This document shows, one piece after another, positions 7,071 to 14,109 of a stretch of 23,344 bases of DNA. The translations under genes and the position numbers were made by a program. The stretch is from assembly GCA_045614365.1 (NCBI GenBank), contig JAZLCV010000099.1, forward strand, positions 1 through 23,344. Reading direction: 5' to 3'. A model generated the notes under the pieces. It saw nothing but the letters and a program-made list of their open reading frames with translations, was not told the origin of the DNA and did not search any database. Origin of the DNA: SIG480 sp045614365. GTDB taxonomy: Bacteria; Bacillota; Clostridia; Oscillospirales; JAAYXM01. Positions within the stretch are counted from its first letter, which is position 1; each line of letters begins with the position of its first letter.

Positions 7071-7099
7071 CAAGTTTCAAAAAGGATATGACAAGTATT
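7071..7099. promoter_or_regulatory. Candidate AraC-type operator: CAAGT direct repeats 21 bp apart
   Basis: CAAGTTT at 7071 and CAAGTATT at 7092 are spaced exactly 21 bp, two helical turns, the usual half-site spacing for AraC-family activators. The second copy covers the -35 position of the fucI promoter. This is a sequence pattern only; binding is inferred. Confidence 0.45.
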
Positions 7100-7115
7100 T
7101 TGCGGTAAAAGATAC

Positions 7116-7121
7116 TATAAT
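7116..7121 (+). promoter_or_regulatory. -10 element of the fucI promoter, no good -35
   Basis: A perfect TATAAT lies about 60 bases before the fucI start. At 17 bp upstream the sequence is AAGTAT (7093-7098), a poor -35. This fits a promoter that needs an activator, here the AraC-type protein. Confidence 0.6.
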
Positions 7122-7183
7122 TCAAATATAACATATAAAACGTTAAATTTCAACCTTAAATATATTTTTTGGAGGTAATTTTT

Positions 7184-8980
7184 ATGGCAGAGAACAGACT
7201 TATAGGGGAATATCCCGTAATAGGAATCCGTCCGACGATCGACGGACGCCGCGGTCCGCTTAAGGTTCGTGAGTCACTTGAGGTTCAGACAATGAATATG
7301 GCAAAAAGTGCTGCACGCCTTTTTGAGGAAAACCTCAGATATTCAAACGGCGAGCCGGTGAAGGTTGTCATTGCAGACACAACAATCGGACGTGTTGCCG
7401 AGGCTGCGGCGTGTGCAGACAAATTCCGCCGCGAGGGAGTTGATATAACACTTACCGTTACTCCGTGCTGGTGCTACGGTGCCGAGACAATGGATATGGA
7501 TCCGAATACGATAAAGGCAGTGTGGGGGTTTAACGGAACGGAGCGCCCGGGCGCGGTCTATCTTGCATCCGTGCTTGCAACCCACTCACAGAAGGGACTT
7601 CCTGCTTTCGGAATTTACGGAAGCGAGGTTCAGGATGCCGACGATACAAGCATTCCGGCAGACGTTACCGAAAAGCTTCTTCGCTTTGGTCGTGCGGCTG
7701 TTGCGGCGGCAACAATGCGCGGCAAGTCCTATCTCCAGATAGGCTCCATCTGCATGGGCATCGGCGGCTCGATTATTGACACCGACTTTATCGAGGATTA
7801 TCTTGGAATGCGTGTTGAGTCTGTTGACGAGGTGGAGGTCATCCGCCGTATGACAGAGGAGATATACGATAAGGAAGAGTTTGAAAAGGCGCTTGCATGG
7901 ACAAAGAAAAACTGCATTGAGGGATTTGATAAAAATCCGGAAAATATGCAGAAGGATCGTGCAAGAAAGGATGCCGATTGGGAGTTTGTCGTCAAGATGA
8001 TGCTCATCATCAAAGACCTTATGAACGGCAACAAGAACCTTCCCGAAGGTTGTGAGGAAGAAAGAGTAGGTCACAATGCTATCGCTGCAGGTTTCCAGGG
8101 TCAGAGACAGTGGACGGATTTTTATCCGAACTGTGATTTTCCCGAAGCTCTTCTCAATACTTCGTTTGACTGGAACGGTGCGCGTGAGCCGTACATACTT
8201 GCAACGGAGAACGATGTTCTCAACGGTCTTGGTATGCTCTTTATGAAGCTTCTCACCAACCGTGCACAGATGTTTGCCGATGTCCGCACATATTGGAGCG
8301 GAGATGCTGTAAAGCGTTGCACGGGTTATGATATAGAAGGTCACGCAAAGAACAGCGATGGATTTATCCACCTTATAAATTCAGGTGCGTGCTGCCTTGA
8401 TGCAAACGGGCAGGCAAAGGATGAGAACGGAAATCCGGTTATGAAGCCGTGGTATGAAGTTTCCGAGCAGGATCAGAAGGCTATCATGGAAAACACAACA
8501 TGGAATTATGCAGATCTCGGATATTTCCGCGGTGGCGGATATTCTTCGCGCTTTATCACCAAGGCGGAAATGCCGGCCACAATGATAAGATTGAACCTCG
8601 TAAAGGGACTTGGTCCGGTTCTTCAGATTGCAGAAGGCTGGACGGTTGAGCTTCCCGATAACGTTACAGATACGCTGTGGAAACGCACGGACTATACCTG
8701 GCCGTGCACATGGTTTGCTCCGCGTTGCACCGGTAAGGGCGCGTTCACAAGTGCGTATGACGTTATGAACAACTGGGGTGCAAACCACGGTGCAATTTCG
8801 TACGGACATATCGGTGCAGACCTTATCACGCTTTGCTCGATGCTCCGAATTCCGGTATGTATGCACAATGTTCCGGAGGAAAAGATTTTCCGTCCGAGCG
8901 CATGGAACGCTTTCGGCATGGATAAAGAGGGACAGGATTATCGCGCTTGCGCCGCATTCGGTCCTCAGTTTAAAAAGTAG
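7184..8980 (+). CDS. fucI: L-fucose isomerase
   Basis: Converts L-fucose to L-fuculose (and often D-arabinose to D-ribulose), Mn-dependent, cytoplasmic; first committed step of phosphorylative fucose catabolism. The protein is 598 residues (E. coli 591). Metal ligands are seen as Glu342 (ATEND) and Asp366 (ADVRTYWS), 24 residues apart as in the E. coli enzyme; His535 in NWGANHG is the likely third. The N-terminus YPVIGIRPTIDGRRG and the C-terminal FRPSAWNAFGMDKEG are family-typical. The ATG at 7184 has GGAGGT 7 bases upstream. The kinase gene follows 10 bases after the stop, so they form one operon. Fuculose-1-phosphate aldolase and a fucose permease are not found in the window. Confidence 0.97.
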   Translation: MAENRLIGEYPVIGIRPTIDGRRGPLKVRESLEVQTMNMAKSAARLFEENLRYSNGEPVKVVIADTTIGRVAEAAACADKFRREGVDITLTVTPCWCYGAETMDMDPNTIKAVWGFNGTERPGAVYLASVLATHSQKGLPAFGIYGSEVQDADDTSIPADVTEKLLRFGRAAVAAATMRGKSYLQIGSICMGIGGSIIDTDFIEDYLGMRVESVDEVEVIRRMTEEIYDKEEFEKALAWTKKNCIEGFDKNPENMQKDRARKDADWEFVVKMMLIIKDLMNGNKNLPEGCEEERVGHNAIAAGFQGQRQWTDFYPNCDFPEALLNTSFDWNGAREPYILATENDVLNGLGMLFMKLLTNRAQMFADVRTYWSGDAVKRCTGYDIEGHAKNSDGFIHLINSGACCLDANGQAKDENGNPVMKPWYEVSEQDQKAIMENTTWNYADLGYFRGGGYSSRFITKAEMPATMIRLNLVKGLGPVLQIAEGWTVELPDNVTDTLWKRTDYTWPCTWFAPRCTGKGAFTSAYDVMNNWGANHGAISYGHIGADLITLCSMLRIPVCMHNVPEEKIFRPSAWNAFGMDKEGQDYRACAAFGPQFKK

Positions 8981-8990
8981 GTGAAGTATT

Positions 8991-10364
8991 ATGCAGACTT
9001 ATCTTGCAATTGATATCGGCGCATCCGGTGGCCGCCACATTCTCGGCAAATTGGTGGACGGACGGCTGGTGATGCGCGAAGTGTACCGCTTTGAAAACGG
9101 TATGGAAGAAAAAGACGGAGTTCTCACGTGGAATATAGATTCGCTTTCCGAAAATATCATCCGAGGAATTGAGGCGTGCCGCGATGCGGGAGAGATTCCC
9201 GATACCGTTGCGATTGACACGTGGGGTGTTGACTACGTTCTCATTGATGATGCCGGAAAGCCGATATATCCTTGCGTTGCATACCGTGATGCCAGAAATG
9301 AAGCGGCAATACCGGAGGTTGAAAAGATAATTTCTTTTGATGAGCTTTATGAGAAAACCGGTATTCAGAAAGCAAGCTATAACACGATTTATCAGCTGAT
9401 GTGCGATAAGATAAGCGGAAAGCTTGAAAAAGCAGAGAATATTCTCCTTATGCCGGACTATTTTTCGTATGTTCTTACAGGTGTTATGAAAAATGAATAT
9501 ACCATGGCATCTACTTCCTCGCTCGTAAATGCAAAGACACGGCAGTGGGATATGGAGCTTATCAAAAAGCTCGGATATCCGGAAAAGCTGTTTAAAACAC
9601 TTTGCGAGCCGGGAACAGTTGTCGGACGATTTTCTCCGGATATTGCGGAGCGTGTGGGCTTTTCCGCAGAGGTGATTTTTGCACCGGCGCACGATACCCA
9701 GTCCGCGGTTATTGCCTGCCCGATAGACGATGAAAGCGTTTACATCTCATCCGGTACGTGGAGCCTTGTCGGAACGGAGCTTGAAAGCCCTGTTTCGACG
9801 AATGCCGCGAAAATAGCAAATTTTGCAAACGAAGGTGGGGCAGCGGGAAGATACTGCTTTCTCAAAAATATAATGGGTATGTGGCTTTTCCAGAGCATCA
9901 GGAAGGAAATCGGCAAAGACAAATACAGCTATGACGATATGATGCATATGGCAATGGAAAGCACATATGACAGCGCAATTGACCCGACGGACAATGCATT
10001 CCTTGCGCCGAAAAGTATGGTAGAGGCAATCCGCACATACCTTGGAGAGCAGGAACTTCCCATAGCAGATGTTCTCCGCTCGGTTTATCTCGGGCTTGCA
10101 CGGTCGTACAAAAAGACGGTTGACGAGATATGCGAGGTTACCGGTAAAAAGGTAAGTAGGATATGCATCGTCGGCGGCGGAAGTCGGGATGAATTCTTAA
10201 ACCGCTTAACCGGAGAGGTTACGGGCTGCAGAATAAGCGCAGGGCCTACAGAGGGGACTGCGGCAGGAAACATACTCTCGCAGATTATGGCAAAAAATCC
10301 GTCCTTCACTCTCGCAGATGCGCGCAAATGCATAAAGAATACTTTTGAAATTAAAGAGATATGA
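8991..10364 (+). CDS. rhaB: FGGY carbohydrate kinase, rhamnulokinase type; probable L-fuculokinase here
   Basis: Phosphorylates a ketose at the 1-position using ATP. At 457 residues it reads as RhaB rather than classical FucK: DIGASGGR (residues 8-15), DTWGVDYVLID (catalytic Asp81), LMPDYFSYVLTG, a His-Asp-Thr segment, SSGTWSLVGTE, NEGGAAGRYCFLKNIMG and the ATP-site VGGGSRDEFLNRLT. The start ATG has TAGGTG 7 bases upstream, overlapping the fucI stop. Its place directly behind fucI and the lack of rhaA or rhaD imply that L-fuculose is the substrate; L-rhamnulose and L-fuculose are similar 6-deoxyketoses. The symbol names the family, and the fuculokinase role is inferred from context. A terminator follows immediately. 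Confidence 0.9.
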   Translation: MQTYLAIDIGASGGRHILGKLVDGRLVMREVYRFENGMEEKDGVLTWNIDSLSENIIRGIEACRDAGEIPDTVAIDTWGVDYVLIDDAGKPIYPCVAYRDARNEAAIPEVEKIISFDELYEKTGIQKASYNTIYQLMCDKISGKLEKAENILLMPDYFSYVLTGVMKNEYTMASTSSLVNAKTRQWDMELIKKLGYPEKLFKTLCEPGTVVGRFSPDIAERVGFSAEVIFAPAHDTQSAVIACPIDDESVYISSGTWSLVGTELESPVSTNAAKIANFANEGGAAGRYCFLKNIMGMWLFQSIRKEIGKDKYSYDDMMHMAMESTYDSAIDPTDNAFLAPKSMVEAIRTYLGEQELPIADVLRSVYLGLARSYKKTVDEICEVTGKKVSRICIVGGGSRDEFLNRLTGEVTGCRISAGPTEGTAAGNILSQIMAKNPSFTLADARKCIKNTFEIKEI

Positions 10365-10370
10365 TGATAA

Positions 10371-10407
10371 AAACACCTGCACTGTGCGGTTACAGTGCAG
10401 GTGTTTT
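10371..10407 (+). terminator. Rho-independent terminator of the fucI-kinase operon
   Basis: A perfect 15-bp stem (10371-10385 with 10392-10406) with a 6-base loop and ending in TTTT. It begins 6 bases after the kinase stop. Confidence 0.92.
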
Positions 10408-10437
10408 CAGAATACGGTAATGTTTTTATGATTTTTC

Positions 10438-10466
10438 TTGCAAATGGGATACATTTATGTTACAAT
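10438..10466 (+). promoter_or_regulatory. Promoter of purA
   Basis: TTGCAA (10438-10443), 17-bp spacer, TACAAT (10461-10466) with TG at 10458-10459 as an extended -10. The leader is only about 26 bases, too short for a riboswitch. Confidence 0.78.
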
Positions 10467-10498
10467 ATAGGGTGGAAATTAATCAGGAGGTCTTTTAT

Positions 10499-11773
10499 AT
10501 GTCAGGAAAAGTCATCCTCGGTGCTCAGTGGGGCGATGAGGGAAAGGGTAAATTTATTGATATTTTCGCATCAGAGGCAGACCTTGTTGTTCGTTCTCAG
10601 GGCGGCAATAACGCAGGTCATACCGTTATCGTCGGTGACAATGTGTACAAGCTTCATCTTATCCCGTCGGGCATTCTCTATCCGGGAACAATGAACGTTA
10701 TCGGTTCGGGTGTTGTGCTTGACCCAAAGGTTATTCTTGCAGAGATGGACGAGCTTGCTTCAAAGGGTGCGCCGCTTGATAACCTCTTTATCGACGAGCG
10801 AACACACGTTATCATGCCGTGGCATATAGAGCAGGACGGTCTTGAAGAGGCTGCCCGCGGTGCAGGCAATATAGGAACAACTAAAAAGGGTATCGGTCCG
10901 TGTTATATGGATAAGGCACAGCGCATCGGTATCCGTATGCATGACTTCATTTCTAAAGAAAAGTTTTTTGCGGCGGTAAAGCGCGTGGGCGAAATGAAGA
11001 ATAAGCTGTTTGTAAATTATTACGGTGGCAAGGCTCTTGACCTTGATGCAATTGCTGAGGAATACTGGAGCTATGCCCAGCGTCTTGCACCGATGGTGCG
11101 CGATACAAGCGTTATGGTCTTTGATGCAATCAAGGCAGGCAAGAAGGTTCTTTTTGAGGGCGCTCAGGGTACGCTCCTCGATATTGATATGGGTACATAT
11201 CCGTACGTTACATCCTCTCATCCGGTTGCAGGCGGTGTTTGCGTTGGTGCAGGCATCGGTCCCACTCTCATTGAAGAGGTTGTAGGCATATTCAAGGGTT
11301 ACACAACCCGCGTCGGTCAGGGTCCGTTCCCGACAGAGCTTGACGACGAGATTGGCGAATACATCCGTCAGGCAGGTGCAGAGTTTGGTGTAACGACAGG
11401 CCGTGCACGCAGAACAGGTTGGTTTGACGCAGTTATGGCACGTTACGCGGTACGTGTAAACGGTCTTACATCTATCGTAATCAATAAGATTGACCCGCTT
11501 CGCGGTCTTCCGAAGATCAAGCTTTGCACAGCTTATGAAATGGACGGCAAGATTGTAAACGATTTCCCGGCAGACCTTGATAATCTTGCAAAGTGCAAGC
11601 CGGTTTATGAGGAATTTGACGGTTTTGATGAAGACCTTTCCGGTATCAGAAACTATAATGACTTCCCGCAGAGTGTTAAGACATATATCGATGCAGTTGA
11701 AAAGGCTTGCGGATGCAAGGTTTCCATTGTTGGCGTAGGACCTGACCGCGAGCAGATAGTCTATAAGGATTAG
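10499..11773 (+). CDS. purA: Adenylosuccinate synthetase
   Basis: Joins IMP and aspartate using GTP to make adenylosuccinate, the first step from IMP to AMP, in the cytoplasm. The protein is 424 residues, typical. GAQWGDEGKGK carries catalytic Asp13 and the P-loop-like glycines, and NNAGHT carries His41, both at the same numbers as in the E. coli enzyme. Later signatures include GIGPCYMDK, GTLLDIDMGTYPYVTSS and TGRARRTGWFD. The ATG at 10499 is chosen for AGGAGGT 7 bases upstream; the longer frame from 10457 would start inside the promoter region. The next gene begins 11 bases after the stop, so they are probably co-transcribed. Confidence 0.98.
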   Translation: MSGKVILGAQWGDEGKGKFIDIFASEADLVVRSQGGNNAGHTVIVGDNVYKLHLIPSGILYPGTMNVIGSGVVLDPKVILAEMDELASKGAPLDNLFIDERTHVIMPWHIEQDGLEEAARGAGNIGTTKKGIGPCYMDKAQRIGIRMHDFISKEKFFAAVKRVGEMKNKLFVNYYGGKALDLDAIAEEYWSYAQRLAPMVRDTSVMVFDAIKAGKKVLFEGAQGTLLDIDMGTYPYVTSSHPVAGGVCVGAGIGPTLIEEVVGIFKGYTTRVGQGPFPTELDDEIGEYIRQAGAEFGVTTGRARRTGWFDAVMARYAVRVNGLTSIVINKIDPLRGLPKIKLCTAYEMDGKIVNDFPADLDNLAKCKPVYEEFDGFDEDLSGIRNYNDFPQSVKTYIDAVEKACGCKVSIVGVGPDREQIVYKD

Positions 11774-11784
11774 GAGATATTCTT

Positions 11785-13011
11785 ATGTCTAAAATAAATG
11801 TTGTTGGCCTTGGATATATCGGTCTTCCAACCGCACTTATGTTTGCATCTCATGGTGTTGAGGTTGTGGGAACAGATTATAATGCAGAGCTTGTTGCAAC
11901 TCTTAACGCAGGAAAAACTACCTTTGAAGAGGATGGGCTTGACGAGCTGTTTAACAACGCTCTTTCCTGCGGAATAAAGTTCACTACGGAGTATATCCCG
12001 ACAGATGTGTATATCGTTTCGGTTCCGACTCCGTATGACAAAGCAAGCAAGAAGATCGACCCGAAATACGTTATCAGCGCGGTAAAAAGCGTTATGGCGG
12101 TTTGCCCGAAGGGTGCAACCGTTGTTATTGAGTCAACCGTTTCTCCCGGAACAATTGACCGCTTTGTTCGTCCGGTAATTGAAGAAAACGGCTTTGTTAT
12201 CGGTACCGATATCAACCTCGTTCACGCACCGGAGCGCATTATTCCGGGCAATATGGTATACGAGCTTGAGCACAATTCGAGAACAATCGGCGCTGACAGC
12301 AAGGAAATCGGAGAGAAGATAAAGGCGCTTTACGCGTCCTTCTGCAAGGGTGAAATTGTGGTTACCGATATCCGCACAGCTGAAATGTCGAAGGTTGTTG
12401 AGAATACCTTCCGTGATATAAACATCGCATTTGCAAATGAGCTTGCAAAAATCTGCCGCAGTGACGGTATGGATGTTTATGAAATTATCCGCATTGCAAA
12501 TAAGCATCCGCGCGTAAATATTCTCCAGCCGGGCCCCGGTGTCGGGGGTCACTGTATTTCCGTTGACCCGTGGTTCCTTGTCGGGGATTATCCCGGTCTT
12601 GCAAACATCATTCTCTCGGCACGTAAGATAAACGACTCCATGCCGGAGTTTGTGCTTGAGCGTATACGTGAGATTATGGACGAGAACAACATTACCGATA
12701 TTTCCCGTGTTGGTCTTTACGGTCTTACCTATAAGGAAGATGTTGATGATGTGCGTGAAAGTCCGGCATTGCAGATGCTTGACAGTATGAAGCGTCATCT
12801 CGGCGGTAAGATTTGCGCATATGACCCGTTTGTGAAGACACGTCTCTGTGACGGTCAGGTATTTGACTTTGATGAGTTCTTATCATCGGTTGATATCGTC
12901 GTTGTGCTTACATCACACACGCATATAAAGGAAAATGCCGACCGCCTGAATGATAAGATTGTATTCGATACAAGAAACATCATCTCCGGCAAAAAGGTTT
13001 ATAAGCTGTAA
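11785..13011 (+). CDS. wecC: UDP-N-acetyl-D-mannosamine dehydrogenase (WecC-type nucleotide-sugar dehydrogenase)
   Basis: Oxidises C6 of a UDP-hexose(NAc) to the uronic acid in two NAD-dependent steps, supplying UDP-ManNAcA for cell-surface polysaccharide. The protein is 408 residues. The N-terminal Rossmann motif is GLGYIGLP (residues 8-15). The middle domain has STVSPGT and the catalytic GPGVGGHCISVDPWF with Cys257; the Val-Asp-Pro-Trp-Phe form is typical of WecC rather than UDP-glucose dehydrogenase. The C-terminal UDP-binding domain has GLTYKEDVDDVRESP. AGGAGA overlaps the purA stop, 7 bases before the ATG. No epimerase (WecB) or glycosyltransferase is nearby, so a related UDP-HexNAc substrate cannot be excluded. 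Confidence 0.88.
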   Translation: MSKINVVGLGYIGLPTALMFASHGVEVVGTDYNAELVATLNAGKTTFEEDGLDELFNNALSCGIKFTTEYIPTDVYIVSVPTPYDKASKKIDPKYVISAVKSVMAVCPKGATVVIESTVSPGTIDRFVRPVIEENGFVIGTDINLVHAPERIIPGNMVYELEHNSRTIGADSKEIGEKIKALYASFCKGEIVVTDIRTAEMSKVVENTFRDINIAFANELAKICRSDGMDVYEIIRIANKHPRVNILQPGPGVGGHCISVDPWFLVGDYPGLANIILSARKINDSMPEFVLERIREIMDENNITDISRVGLYGLTYKEDVDDVRESPALQMLDSMKRHLGGKICAYDPFVKTRLCDGQVFDFDEFLSSVDIVVVLTSHTHIKENADRLNDKIVFDTRNIISGKKVYKL

Positions 13012-13034
13012 GAAAGAAATGTAATCAAAAAGCT

Positions 13035-13076
13035 AAAGGTTTCTTTGCTCTTATTTGAGGGCGAAGAAACCTTTTT
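13035..13076. terminator. Bidirectional terminator between the UDP-sugar dehydrogenase and YihY genes
   Basis: A 14-bp stem with one G-U pair (13035-13048 with 13061-13074) and a 12-base loop. TTTTT follows on the plus strand, and a T-rich run follows on the minus strand. The flanking genes converge. Confidence 0.8.
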
Positions 13077-13121
13077 GCAATTTTTCGTGTCTACTTTTCT
13101 TGACTGGTACAAATAAATGCA

Positions 13122-13961
13122 TCACTCATCCTTCTTCGCTATTATACTGTTAAGCTCGGCTCCGAGGATGAGAATCATTCCGGCAAAGTACATCCACAGC
13201 ATAAGAAGCATTACGGCACCGACGGAGCCGTAGAAAAGGGAAGAAGATACAATATGGTTTACATAGAACGAGAACCCGCCGGTAAGAATGAGAAATCCGA
13301 CAAGGGAAAACAGCGTTCCGGGGATTGTTTCGGAAAACTTAATCTTTTTTGAGGGAATTATTTTATAAATAACAGACATTGTGAAAAACAGAATGACTGC
13401 CATTGTTATCCAACGCCAGACGGAAAGTAAATCCACGAAAGCGAATGCGAGCGTGATATTTGCGATAAGCTTTGATACGAAATCATTCCCGAATGCAACG
13501 AGCACAACACAGGCGAGGAAGATAAGTGCGAAGAGGAAAATGAAAAGCATAGAAAAGAAAATTTGCGCAAAAAAGCCGCGGCGCTGTGATATATCATAGG
13601 CACGGTTGAAAGCCGCGGCGAGGCTGCGAACGGATTTTGAAGCCGAAAAAAGTGCAAGGAAAATACCGAATGAAAGAAGGCTTATGCCGCTTTGGCTGTT
13701 GATGTATTCAAGATACTGCGCGATAAAGGTTACAATCTGTTCGGGGAAAAATGGCTCGAGAAACGATATTGCGGCGTTGCCGGGAATATCAAATGATGCG
13801 ATAAGCGCATTTACGAAAATAAGAAACGGGAACACGGACAGAATGAAAAAATAGGCAATCTGTCCTGCGGTATAGCTTATGTTATGTCTGCGAAAACGCG
13901 AATAAAGTTCGCGCGCAATTTCGCAAGAATATGAAAAACGTCTTTTCAGCTCGTTTAGCAT
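13122..13961 (-). CDS. YihY/BrkB family inner-membrane protein
   Basis: Polytopic membrane protein of 279 residues; function unknown for the family, which was once mislabelled ribonuclease BN. It opens with a basic amphipathic stretch, then NISYTAGQIAYFFILSVFP, the family's N-terminal signature, and about six hydrophobic segments. Mid-protein FSASKSVRSLAAAFNRAYD and the later PSKKIKFSETIPGTLFS and LYGSVGAVMLLMLWMY regions are also family-like. The start ATG has CGAGGTG 8 bases upstream. It is a single-gene unit transcribed toward the UDP-sugar dehydrogenase gene and divergent from recJ. Nothing in the context points to a specific partner. Confidence 0.88.
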   Translation of the reverse strand: MLNELKRRFSYSCEIARELYSRFRRHNISYTAGQIAYFFILSVFPFLIFVNALIASFDIPGNAAISFLEPFFPEQIVTFIAQYLEYINSQSGISLLSFGIFLALFSASKSVRSLAAAFNRAYDISQRRGFFAQIFFSMLFIFLFALIFLACVVLVAFGNDFVSKLIANITLAFAFVDLLSVWRWITMAVILFFTMSVIYKIIPSKKIKFSETIPGTLFSLVGFLILTGGFSFYVNHIVSSSLFYGSVGAVMLLMLWMYFAGMILILGAELNSIIAKKDE

Positions 13962-13980
13962 ACATATTCACCTCGTGCTT

Positions 13981-14009
13981 ATTATACACTATCGGGTTCG
14001 ATTTGAAAA
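13981..14009 (-). promoter_or_regulatory. Probable promoter of the YihY/BrkB gene
   Basis: On the minus strand TATAAT (plus 13981-13986) with TTTTCA 17 bp upstream (14004-14009). The -10 is perfect and the -35 weak. Confidence 0.5.
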
Positions 14010-14049
14010 GCATGAATTGTAAAATGTTTTTGTATGTAAATACTTTATA

Positions 14050-14078
14050 TTGTATTTTCTGATTAATTTTGTTATAAT
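14050..14078 (+). promoter_or_regulatory. Promoter of the recJ-rel run
   Basis: TTGTAT (14050-14055), 17-bp spacer and perfect TATAAT (14073-14078) with TG at 14070-14071 (extended -10). The leader before the recJ ATG is about 25 bases. Confidence 0.78.
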
Positions 14079-14109
14079 ATATAACATAAATAATAAAGGA
14101 AAAAACGAT

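Noticed and set aside
7135..7148. Catabolite-repression (cre)-like site around AAAACGTTAA downstream of the fucI -10
   Set aside because: The core fits in part, but the outer TG and CA of the consensus are missing, which is too weak to report as a site.
7586..8371. Minus-strand frame inside fucI
   Set aside because: It is antisense to the conserved metal-binding region of fucI and has no ribosome site or motif.
10408..10498. Possible purine riboswitch before purA
   Set aside because: The promoter leaves a leader of only about 26 bases, too short for an aptamer, and no aptamer-like stems are present.
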